Assembly (NCBI RefSeq): GCF_042652925.1
Contig: NZ_JBHSHC010000014.1
Location: 124,001 to 188,000, forward strand
Length of the DNA: 64,000 nucleotides
From: Effusibacillus consociatus
GTDB taxonomy: Bacteria > Bacillota > Bacilli > Tumebacillales > Effusibacillaceae
Direction: 5' to 3'
Of the stretch, positions 26,006 through 33,150 are shown piece after piece. Position numbers and translations under genes: made by a program. How positions within the stretch are numbered: position 1 is the first letter of the stretch; each line of letters begins with the position of its first letter. The notes under the pieces are model-generated. The model had not been told where the DNA came from and did not search any database. It was given only the letters and a program-made list of their open reading frames with translations.

Positions 26006-26299
26006 TTGCTTACAGGAAAACAAAAAAGGTATCTGCGCTCAATGGCCCACCATCTGGATCCGATTCTGCAGGTCGGCAAGGGCGGCGTGTCGGAAAACAT
26101 GTTAGACCAGGTGTCTCTTGCATTGGAAGCGAGAGAACTGATCAAAGTATCCATCCTGAATAATTGCGAATTCGACAAGGATGAAGTGGCGGAGCAACTG
26201 GCGGAAGGAACGAACGCGGAGCTCGTCCAGTTGATCGGCAAAACAGTGGTTTTGTACAGAGAATCCTCGGAAAACAAGCAGATTGAACTGCCGAAATAG
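26006..26299 (+). CDS. yhbY: YhbY-family RNA-binding (CRM domain) protein
   Basis: A 97-residue single CRM domain: LTGKQKRYLRSMAHHLDPILQVGKGGVSE at the start and ELIKVSILNNCE in the middle, as in ribosome-assembly factor YhbY (YqeI). TTG at 26006 is chosen because AAGGG lies seven bases before it and the domain begins there; the upstream in-frame sequence is not conserved in type. It binds pre-50S particles in other bacteria. Position between aroE and nadD is the conserved one. Confidence 0.9.
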   Translation: MLTGKQKRYLRSMAHHLDPILQVGKGGVSENMLDQVSLALEARELIKVSILNNCEFDKDEVAEQLAEGTNAELVQLIGKTVVLYRESSENKQIELPK

Positions 26300-26323
26300 A
26301 TGATGGTTGCAGGTGGTGATGGA

Positions 26324-26938
26324 ATGAAAATCGGTCTGTTTGGCGGAACGTTTGACCCCGTTCACATTGGTCACTTGGTAGCCGCACGATTAGCTAAAGA
26401 GGCGCTAAAACTTGACCGTGTGATTTTCATTCCGGCCGGTGTTCCGCCCCACAAGAACGGGTTCGGCCTCACCCCGGCCGCAAAACGTCTGCAAATGGCA
26501 GTTCTTGCGGTTGGGTACGAGCCCGATTTTCAGGTGTCTGACTGGGAACTGCAGCAGGAGGGACCTTCTTATACTGTAGACACACTGGAACATTTTGCGT
26601 CTCAATTCCCGGATGATGAGTTATACTTTATTATGGGTGCGGATATGCTTTGCGATCTTCCCAATTGGCAATCGCCCACCCGGATTTTGGAATTGGCGAG
26701 CTTGATTGGAATGACCCGGCCCGGGTTCGCAATGGATGAATGCAGAAGCACCTTGCGAAGGGTATTTCCCCGTTCCGAAGAACGGATCCATTACGTGGAA
26801 ATGCCGGGACTCGAGATCTCTTCGACCTGGTTGCGTGAACGATTGCGAGAGCGAAAATCGGTCGACTATCTGATTCCGGAACGAGTGATTCGCTTTATTG
26901 AGGAGAATGGGTTGTATGACCGAAGAGCAAATTCGTGA
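26324..26938 (+). CDS. nadD: Nicotinate-mononucleotide adenylyltransferase
   Basis: Forms deamido-NAD from nicotinate mononucleotide and ATP. The 204-residue protein has GLFGGTFDPVHIGHL with the nucleotidyltransferase HxGH motif near the N-terminus and EISSTWLRERL near the end. ATG 26324 follows GGTGGTGATGG. Its end overlaps the start of yqeK by 23 bp, so the two are coupled. Confidence 0.95.
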   Translation: MKIGLFGGTFDPVHIGHLVAARLAKEALKLDRVIFIPAGVPPHKNGFGLTPAAKRLQMAVLAVGYEPDFQVSDWELQQEGPSYTVDTLEHFASQFPDDELYFIMGADMLCDLPNWQSPTRILELASLIGMTRPGFAMDECRSTLRRVFPRSEERIHYVEMPGLEISSTWLRERLRERKSVDYLIPERVIRFIEENGLYDRRANS

Positions 26939-27491
26939 AAAAGTAAAAGCTGAATTGTCACCAAAACGGTTTCGACACGTGGAAGGGGTAGTGCACACGG
27001 CAGACCGGCTGGCCCGTATTCACGGGGCAAATCCGGACCACGCCAGGCTTGCGGCATGGATTCATGATTTTTGCAGGGAATGGCCGAAGGAAAAGCTGGT
27101 GCAGATGGCGAAGAATAGTAACATACACGAAATGTTTTTTGAGGTGACCGAACTGTTGCACGGTCACATAGCAGCAGCCATTGCACCGCAGGAATTTGGA
27201 ATCACGGACGAGGATGTGTTGAATGCGTCCAGATACCATACTTCCGGGCGCAGAAATATGTCCCTTCTTGAAAAAGTGGTCTATCTTGCCGATGCGCTTG
27301 AACCCGGACGCGAGTATCCGGCGGTTGAGGAATTACGCAAGGTGGCAGAAGAGGATCTCAACATGGCGTTAGCTCTTTCATTTGACAACACGATTGAGTA
27401 TCTCATCAAACGCCGGCACCCGATCTTCCCTTTAACCGTCCAAGCTCGTAATGAAATCTGGCGAGTCGTGAAGGATGGACGGGTCGTTTGA
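26916..27491 (+). CDS. yqeK: HD-domain phosphohydrolase YqeK
   Basis: 191-residue HD hydrolase; YqeK proteins cleave diadenosine tetraphosphate symmetrically. Metal ligands appear as RFRHVEGVVHTADRLA, AAWIHDFCREW and LHGHIAA, with a later YLADALEPGR aspartate. ATG 26916 has AGGAGAATGG before it and lies inside the end of nadD, the usual arrangement. Part of the yqe block. Confidence 0.93.
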   Translation: MTEEQIREKVKAELSPKRFRHVEGVVHTADRLARIHGANPDHARLAAWIHDFCREWPKEKLVQMAKNSNIHEMFFEVTELLHGHIAAAIAPQEFGITDEDVLNASRYHTSGRRNMSLLEKVVYLADALEPGREYPAVEELRKVAEEDLNMALALSFDNTIEYLIKRRHPIFPLTVQARNEIWRVVKDGRVV

Positions 27492-27551
27492 ACCTCTTTT
27501 GACATAGAATAAGTAGTAGGACCATTCTACATTTTCCTAGGAGGCATGTGC

Positions 27552-27899
27552 ATGGGTGAAAAAATGGTGGAATTTGCAAAGATTGCAGCCGAGGCGGTTG
27601 CAGACAAGAAGGCGAAAGATATTGTAATGCTCGACATACGAGGATTATCGGTGATCGCGGATTATTTCGTCTTATGCAGCGGGAATTCCACTACTCAGGT
27701 GCAAGCCATCGCGAAAGCGGTGAAGGAAAAAATGGAGCAAAAAGGACTTCCGGTACGCGGCATGGAAGGCTATGATGAAGCAAAATGGGTTTTAATCGAT
27801 TGTGGTGACGTGGTTGTACACATCTTCCGTGCAGAAGAACGCGAATTTTACAACCTTGACCGCATTTGGAGCGACGCCAGGGAGTTAAGTATTGTGTAA
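27552..27899 (+). CDS. rsfS: Ribosome silencing factor RsfS
   Basis: 115-residue Iojap/RsfS protein that binds L14 and blocks subunit joining. Typical segments: DIVMLDIRGLSVIADYFVLCSGNSTTQV is spread over residues 22-49, then VVHIF and YNLDRIWSDA. AGGAGG lies upstream and ATG 27552 fits best. A hairpin follows. The next gene is yqeM, as in Bacillus. Confidence 0.94.
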   Translation: MGEKMVEFAKIAAEAVADKKAKDIVMLDIRGLSVIADYFVLCSGNSTTQVQAIAKAVKEKMEQKGLPVRGMEGYDEAKWVLIDCGDVVVHIFRAEEREFYNLDRIWSDARELSIV

Positions 27900-27907
27900 T
27901 AAATTGT

Positions 27908-27936
27908 GTGCCCGGACCTTTTCGAGGACCGGGCAC
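27908..27936 (+). terminator. Terminator-like hairpin after rsfS
   Basis: GTGCCCGG pairs with CCGGGCAC, followed by TTCTTAATCTTT. The stem is strong but the T-tract is interrupted, so termination may be partial. Confidence 0.6.
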
Positions 27937-27975
27937 TTCTTAATCTTTGCAGCGATGCTTCAGACAGGAGCTTTT

Positions 27976-28058
27976 CTTAGTCGATAGGAAATTATAAATT
28001 TTGTCCTATCGACATAAGTGCAACTAAGCATTCACAAGTCGAAGGACTTGGTGAATGC
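27976..28058. repeat. Two consecutive strong inverted repeats before yqeM
   Basis: The first, 27976-28018, pairs CTTA-GTCGATAGGA with TCCTATCGAC-A-TAAG around a 14-base AT loop. The second, 28028-28058, pairs GCATTCAC-AAGTC with GACTT-G-GTGAATGC around a GAAG loop, followed by AAGTTTTCTTT. They could be a terminator pair, an attenuator or a small RNA. No known riboswitch class is recognised. Confidence 0.6.
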
Positions 28059-28089
28059 CAAGTTTTCTTTATTGGGGGATGCAGTCGGA

Positions 28090-28854
28090 ATGGAACGTAC
28101 GATCTATGGGGAGTTTGCGGATTTTTATGATGAGTTGATGCAGGACGCGCCTTACGACGAATGGATGCGGTTGTTTCACGAAACATTGGAGCGAGAACTG
28201 GGGAATCAAACGGATGTCCGCAGTCGTTTTAAGGTTGCGGATCTGGGGTGCGGGACCGGAACGATATCGATTCGCCTCTTGGAAGAAGGGTACCAGGTCT
28301 TTGCAGTTGACTTATCGGAAGAAATGTTAACCCGGGCACAGGCCAAATTGCCCCATCCGACTCCCTTTCTCCGCTTTCTGCAGCAGGACTTGCGACGACT
28401 CCTGCTCCCGGAGAAAGTGGATTGCGCGCTTTCATTTTGCGATTCATTGAATTATCTGTTGGAAGAGACGGATTTGCTTCAGGCGTTTCGATCCGTTCGC
28501 AGTCAATTGCAGCCGGGGGGATTTTTTCTGTTTGATATGCATACACCTTTTAAACTGCGTGAGGAACTTGGGCAGCAAACGTTTTATGACGTAAGGGATG
28601 ATGTAGCCTACATATGGCAGAGCCAATTCGATCCTGTGCGGTGTCAGGTGGAGTACGATGTAACTTTCTTTGCGCAGGTGGAAGATGAGTTGTATCGGCG
28701 CTTCCAAGAGACTCATTGGCAGCGGGCGTATCCGAAGGAAGTGATTATGAGGTTGCTTCGAGAGGCAGGATTTGCTCATGTGGAGATCGGGGCGGATTTT
28801 TGCTGGGAGGAACCGTCCGAGACGGCTTTGAGGTATTTCATTCTGGCAAAGTAG
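28090..28854 (+). CDS. yqeM: Class I SAM-dependent methyltransferase, YqeM-like
   Basis: 254 residues. Motif I is VADLGCGTGTISI, followed by VFAVDLSEEML (motif II) and CALSFCDSLNYLLEETD (motif IV region). It begins ERTIYGEFADFYDELMQDAPYDEW, which is typical of YqeM. ATG 28090 is chosen because the conserved start falls there, though the ribosome site (GGGGATG) is only fair. Substrate unknown. In Bacillus subtilis comER-comEA follow yqeM; here about 16 kb of other genes intervene. Confidence 0.88.
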   Translation: MERTIYGEFADFYDELMQDAPYDEWMRLFHETLERELGNQTDVRSRFKVADLGCGTGTISIRLLEEGYQVFAVDLSEEMLTRAQAKLPHPTPFLRFLQQDLRRLLLPEKVDCALSFCDSLNYLLEETDLLQAFRSVRSQLQPGGFFLFDMHTPFKLREELGQQTFYDVRDDVAYIWQSQFDPVRCQVEYDVTFFAQVEDELYRRFQETHWQRAYPKEVIMRLLREAGFAHVEIGADFCWEEPSETALRYFILAK

Positions 28855-28865
28855 GGAAGTCACTT

Positions 28866-29207
28866 CTATTCCTCTTTGATTTCGCCTAACTTCACGAGTC
28901 GGGACAGAATCGCGCCTTCGGTTCTCATGTGCCGCTCAGCAATTTCTTTTATGGGAAGCCCACTGCGAAACTGGTTGATTACGTCTTCATCTTCGCTGCT
29001 GCTCCACGCCTTACCGGCATTTTGGGGCAGTCTTGCTTTCCTTCTGCTTCGTTCATTGAGGGCCTCCAATCCTTTACAGGCCAACGTTAACGCTCTGACA
29101 GTCTCGGCATGCTGATAGGGGCTCTCCATAGGAAACACTTCTCCCGTGACAGGGTCGACACCATCGGATAGCTGTTCGATGATTTGAATTGCTTTTGCAA
29201 TTTCCAT
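28866..29207 (-). CDS. Hypothetical protein with C-terminal helix-turn-helix-like segment
   Basis: 113 residues. The N-terminal part includes DPVTGEVFPMESPYQHAETVRAL. The C-terminal 45 residues (WSSSEDEDVINQFRSG, then IKEIAERHMRT and GAILSRLVKLG) resemble a small helical module seen at the ends of bacterial helicases and similar stand-alone proteins. That module probably binds nucleic acid. Converges with yqeM, 11 bp away. Role unknown. Confidence 0.7.
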   Translation of the reverse strand: MEIAKAIQIIEQLSDGVDPVTGEVFPMESPYQHAETVRALTLACKGLEALNERSRRKARLPQNAGKAWSSSEDEDVINQFRSGLPIKEIAERHMRTEGAILSRLVKLGEIKEE

Positions 29208-29274
29208 ATAACCACCTCTTCGAAAATTATGTATAAATTATTGGTGTATATTCATATTTCCATCAATTACATTA

Positions 29275-30636
29275 TCATGAAAGTTGATTTGAATCAATAG
29301 GATTTTTTGCGAAAGTCAACAGCGCAGCAATCCGGTCCCGATACGTATCCAGTTCTTTTACGAGTACCTTTGTTCCGACATCATGAAGCAATTTGCCGCG
29401 AACCAGAGTGATCATTTCAGCTGCCATGTCTGCATCCTCAATCCTGGAAACGGAGCTTGCATGATTCAGATTGAGGGTGTCGAGAACATCGTACCGGTGC
29501 TGTAGGCGATTCTGATAAATTCCGTATTTGGTCCGTTCCGAACTGACCGTATTCATTGCTTGGTCAATCTTCCCGATCGCATTCGGATCGGTTGCAATCA
29601 GGTTCCGGATCCCTAGAGCTTCCGCTGTAACATAGGATAGCTCCAAAGGAAGCGCATCGCCTGTAGTTGACCCGGTTTGAATCGTTACTTTTCCGGTTGA
29701 TCCGGGAGTTCCCGGGACAGGAGGAGTGCCGGGTGTGCCTGGAATCGTAACTGTCTCCGTATATTGATAAGCAATGGTAAGTTCGATGCGATAAGCCTTC
29801 TTTTTTTCCGGATTGACCAGCCGCACTTGCCAATCGCCGGTTATGGGACTGATAAATGTCATGGTTTCAGGGTTGCTCTTCTCCCCATTAAAAGTAACGG
29901 AGGAAGCGCTGGCACTGCTGACGGTGCCCGCTTTTCCGTTGCTAAAATATCCTCCGTCATTCAGACCGAACTTTTCTCCAATAGGGGAAATGACATGCAA
30001 ATCGGGACCGTTATCCGGTCCTTTCCCCCACATGGGTGTGAAAGCAGCGGTAATGGTGAAGTTTCCGTCCGCAGCCCTGACCGGTATGTTGTAATTGGGT
30101 ACAACGAATTGATCCGAATTTGGATTCAGATCGAACGATGTCTGGAAAGTTGGCGATTGTCTGACAATGATTTCCGTTCTGGGGGGAGTTCCCGGTGTTC
30201 CAGGGGACGCGGGAGTCCCTTCAATCCAAGAAGAAAGCAAAGAGATCCCGTTAAAGGTGGTTCCTTTACCGATGGAATCGATCGATTCGATCAGTTGATC
30301 GATTTCTTGCTGCGCATGGAGCCGATCATTCTCCGAAAGAGTACCGTTTTGGACAAGAACCAGCAGTTCCCTGATTCGCAGCAGTTGCTCCTGAATGCTC
30401 TGGAGTCCGGCTTCGGCCGTTTGAGCTAGGGAAACTGCATCCAAAATATTTCTCTGAGCCTGTTGGTTTCCTCGGATTTGCGTGTGAAAACGCACGGAAA
30501 TAGCCAGCCCGGAAGGATCATCGGCGGCAGTCTGAATTCTCTTCCCCGATGAAAGCCTGGATACTGCATGAGTGTGTTCATTCCATGCAAAGCGTAAGTT
30601 TTGATACGCATGCTGAATTGAATTGAGATAAATCAT
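29275..30636 (-). CDS. Flagellin-like protein with inserted beta-sandwich domain
   Basis: 453 residues. Residues 1-138 match the flagellin N-terminal domain (SRLSSGKRIQTAADDPSGLAIS, AEAGLQSIQEQLLRIREL). Residues ~335-412 match the start of the C-terminal domain (RIEDADMAAEM). Between them are two PGTPGTPP linkers (~144-152 and 299-311) framing a ~145-residue domain with the alternation of a jelly-roll, including MWGKGPDNGPDLHV and SPITGDWQVRLVNP. The usual flagellin tail (AMLAQANQ-like) is replaced by GTKVLVKELDTYRDRIAALL. No other flagellar gene is present. It could be a minor or modified filament protein or a surface appendage subunit. AGGGGG precedes the ATG. Confidence 0.8.
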   Translation of the reverse strand: MIYLNSIQHAYQNLRFAWNEHTHAVSRLSSGKRIQTAADDPSGLAISVRFHTQIRGNQQAQRNILDAVSLAQTAEAGLQSIQEQLLRIRELLVLVQNGTLSENDRLHAQQEIDQLIESIDSIGKGTTFNGISLLSSWIEGTPASPGTPGTPPRTEIIVRQSPTFQTSFDLNPNSDQFVVPNYNIPVRAADGNFTITAAFTPMWGKGPDNGPDLHVISPIGEKFGLNDGGYFSNGKAGTVSSASASSVTFNGEKSNPETMTFISPITGDWQVRLVNPEKKKAYRIELTIAYQYTETVTIPGTPGTPPVPGTPGSTGKVTIQTGSTTGDALPLELSYVTAEALGIRNLIATDPNAIGKIDQAMNTVSSERTKYGIYQNRLQHRYDVLDTLNLNHASSVSRIEDADMAAEMITLVRGKLLHDVGTKVLVKELDTYRDRIAALLTFAKNPIDSNQLS

Positions 30637-30734
30637 TGTTTAAATCCCCCTATTTCCCCAATAAATAGATTATCATTTAAACCTAATTAAATCGATCGGA
30701 TATTTTGTCTAATAATGTCGATTGTGTTTTCTGT

Positions 30735-30937
30735 TGGCAGAATTCGCCTCATCAGGTAAACTGAATCATAAGTGAACCAAATTAGGGAACCGGGTGGAAT
30801 TCCCGGGCGGTCGCGCCACTGTATAGCCAGACCCCTATTTTGCATTACGGTCATTGCCCTCGCGATTTGGGGTAGTGGAGATGAGTGACATCCCCCTATT
30901 CGCGAAGCAGGCAGATGAAGCGAAAGGGGATTTTTAA
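30735..30937 (+). ncRNA. Cobalamin riboswitch with expression-platform hairpin
   Basis: The core GGGAACCGGGTGGAATTCCC, then GGTCGCGCCACTGTAT and AGCCAGACCCC, match the adenosylcobalamin riboswitch consensus including the B12-box region (~30783-30835). The last part forms a hairpin, CCCCTATTCGC (30893-30903) with GCGAAAGGGG (30920-30929), followed by TTTTT. The 3' arm contains the AAAGGGGA ribosome site of cobQ. Ligand binding should therefore stop transcription, translation or both. The rest of the 300-bp gap upstream holds only the divergent promoter area of the flagellin-like gene. Confidence 0.85.
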
Positions 30938-32467
30938 TTGACTTTGACTGTAATGGTGCAAGGGACTGCGAGTGATGTCGGGAAAAGCCTGCTCTGCACT
31001 GCGTTGTGCCGAATTTTTGCAAGAAAAGGGTTTCGGGTGGCGCCCTTCAAGTCACAGAACATGGCACTGAACTCCTATGTCACACAAGACGGAAAAGAGA
31101 TTGGCCGGGCCCAGGGAGTGCAAGCGGAGGCGGCCGGAGTTCCGGCTACAGTTGACATGAATCCGATTCTCTTGAAGCCCAAGGGTGACATGACCGCGCA
31201 GGTGGTCGTGAGAGGCGTGCCGATTGGGGATATGTCAGCCATCAAATACCGTACGGAGTACATTCCGACCGCATTGCGTATGATTGAGGAATCTCTTGAT
31301 CGGCTTCGCAATCAATATGACGTCATCGTGATAGAAGGGGCGGGAAGTCCGGCAGAGATCAACTTGAAAGAACGTGACATTGCCAATATGAAAGTGGCGG
31401 AAGTGGCGAATGCTCCCGTAGTACTGGTTGCGGACATCGATCGTGGCGGTGTGTTTGCCTCCATTGTCGGAACACTGGAACTGCTCGATGCACAGGAACG
31501 CGCGCGGGTGAAGGGGATTGTTATTAACAAGTTTCGGGGAGATATCAGACTTCTTGAATCAGGCCTGACCTGGATTGAGCAGCGGACCGGAATTCCTGTT
31601 TTAGGGGTGGTGCCCTACCAACGGGACCTTTATATTGAAAGCGAAGACTCGGTCGTGCTTGATCAATTGTCCTCGGCTGCTGCTGTGAATGAGGTGGACG
31701 TGGCGGTTATCCGTTTCCCGCATATCTCGAACTTCACGGATGTCGATCCCCTCCGTTATGAACCGGACGTGTCCATCCGTTTCGTATCTGCACCTGATCA
31801 GTTGGGGAAGCCGGATTTAATAATTTTGCCCGGTACCAAGAACACGATCGAAGACTTATTGTGGTTGCAAAAAAAGGGACTGGCAGCCCGCATCGAATCT
31901 CTGGCGGATACAGCACGAATTCTCGGAATCTGCGGCGGTTATCAAATGCTCGGCAGCAAACTGTATGATCCGGATCTGGTCGAGTCCAACATTCCGGAAG
32001 TAGAGGGTCTCGGATTGTTGGATGTAAGAACCAGGTATCTTTCGGCGAAAACAACCGTTCAGGTGAAGGGGCGGGTGTTGGAGCTGCCTGACGAGGCTTC
32101 CGAACTGTCCGGAATACCCATTGAAGGGTACGAGATTCACATGGGGCAGTCGGAACGGGGAAACATGCAGCCTTTTGCCCAACTGCTGGCAGCGGGTGGT
32201 GAAAAAGAGGATGGTGCAGTCAACGGGCACGGCACTGTAATCGGGACTTATCTGCACGGGATTTTGCACAATGATCTGTATAGGCGAACGTTCCTCGACA
32301 CAATCCGGATGAAAAAAGGCCTTGCTCCAATCGGTGCGACAACCTCAAACCATCGACGACGCCAAGAAGCGTTTGATCAGTGGGCGGATACGGTGGAAAG
32401 AGCCATCAACGTTGAACTGCTTTTCTCGATCATGCAAGAATATAAATGTGAGTGGAATTATAATTAG
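30938..32467 (+). CDS. cobQ: Cobyric acid synthase
   Basis: Amidates four side chains of adenosylcobyrinic acid diamide using glutamine and ATP. The 509-residue protein has the N-terminal P-loop-like MVQGTASDVGKSLLCTALCR, the KSQNMALNS segment, then a class I glutamine amidotransferase domain with GICGGYQMLG (nucleophile Cys) and the YLHGI histidine near the end. TTG 30938 is the start because AAAGGGGA is eight bases upstream. It is controlled by the riboswitch just before it. No other corrin-ring genes are present, so it is an outlying member of the pathway. Confidence 0.95.
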   Translation: MTLTVMVQGTASDVGKSLLCTALCRIFARKGFRVAPFKSQNMALNSYVTQDGKEIGRAQGVQAEAAGVPATVDMNPILLKPKGDMTAQVVVRGVPIGDMSAIKYRTEYIPTALRMIEESLDRLRNQYDVIVIEGAGSPAEINLKERDIANMKVAEVANAPVVLVADIDRGGVFASIVGTLELLDAQERARVKGIVINKFRGDIRLLESGLTWIEQRTGIPVLGVVPYQRDLYIESEDSVVLDQLSSAAAVNEVDVAVIRFPHISNFTDVDPLRYEPDVSIRFVSAPDQLGKPDLIILPGTKNTIEDLLWLQKKGLAARIESLADTARILGICGGYQMLGSKLYDPDLVESNIPEVEGLGLLDVRTRYLSAKTTVQVKGRVLELPDEASELSGIPIEGYEIHMGQSERGNMQPFAQLLAAGGEKEDGAVNGHGTVIGTYLHGILHNDLYRRTFLDTIRMKKGLAPIGATTSNHRRRQEAFDQWADTVERAINVELLFSIMQEYKCEWNYN

Positions 32468-32491
32468 TCGATGCCAAGGGGGAATCTGCGG

Positions 32492-33061
32492 ATGAAAATA
32501 TATACCCGCACAGGAGATAAAGGTATGACGGGCGTCATCGGCGGTCGTGTAAGAAAGGATTCCGTTCGCGTAGAGGCATACGGAACGGTTGATGAATTGA
32601 ATTCGTTGGTAGGTCAGGCAATTGTCTTGATGGATCCGGCGAAACATAAAGAAATGATTGCGGATTTGACGGAAATCCAGCACGAGTTGTTTGATGCAGG
32701 CGGCGATCTCGCTTTGGTGAAAGCTCCGGACGGGATGCAGCTCAGCTATAAAATCACTGCGGACATGGTGACCCGTCTGGAACAATGGATTGACCGCTAC
32801 GATGCGGAATGTCCGCCAATCAAGCGCTTTATCCTGCCGGGAGGAAGTCCGGTGTCGGCCGCTCTTCACATCTGTCGTACAGTGTCCCGCCGGGCTGAAC
32901 GGAGAGTAGTGACTCTTGCAGAACATGAACCTATTAATGAGGAAGTCCGGCGATATTTGAACCGGCTTTCCGATTTCTTCTTCGCGATTGCAAGAGCAGC
33001 GAATGTTAGAGACGGAGTCGGGGATGTGGAATATAAAAGAGGCGGAGAAGTCTTTCGTTAA
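32492..33061 (+). CDS. PduO-type cob(I)alamin adenosyltransferase
   Basis: Transfers the adenosyl group of ATP to cob(I)alamin. The 189-residue protein starts KIYTRTGDKGMTGVIGGRVRKDS, the ATP-binding N-terminus of the PduO/MMAB family, and has FILPGGSPVSAALHICRTVSRRAERRV (catalytic Arg region) and LNRLSDFFFAIARAAN. ATG 32492 follows AAGGGGGAAT. It is 24 bp after cobQ and so shares the B12 riboswitch. Confidence 0.94.
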   Translation: MKIYTRTGDKGMTGVIGGRVRKDSVRVEAYGTVDELNSLVGQAIVLMDPAKHKEMIADLTEIQHELFDAGGDLALVKAPDGMQLSYKITADMVTRLEQWIDRYDAECPPIKRFILPGGSPVSAALHICRTVSRRAERRVVTLAEHEPINEEVRRYLNRLSDFFFAIARAANVRDGVGDVEYKRGGEVFR

Positions 33062-33150
33062 GGAACAAGATGACGTAAAACCATCAGTGGTAACTCGTAC
33101 CGAACATGAGCATATTAAAAGGGGGTTTTGACGGATACAAGGAGGGATCT

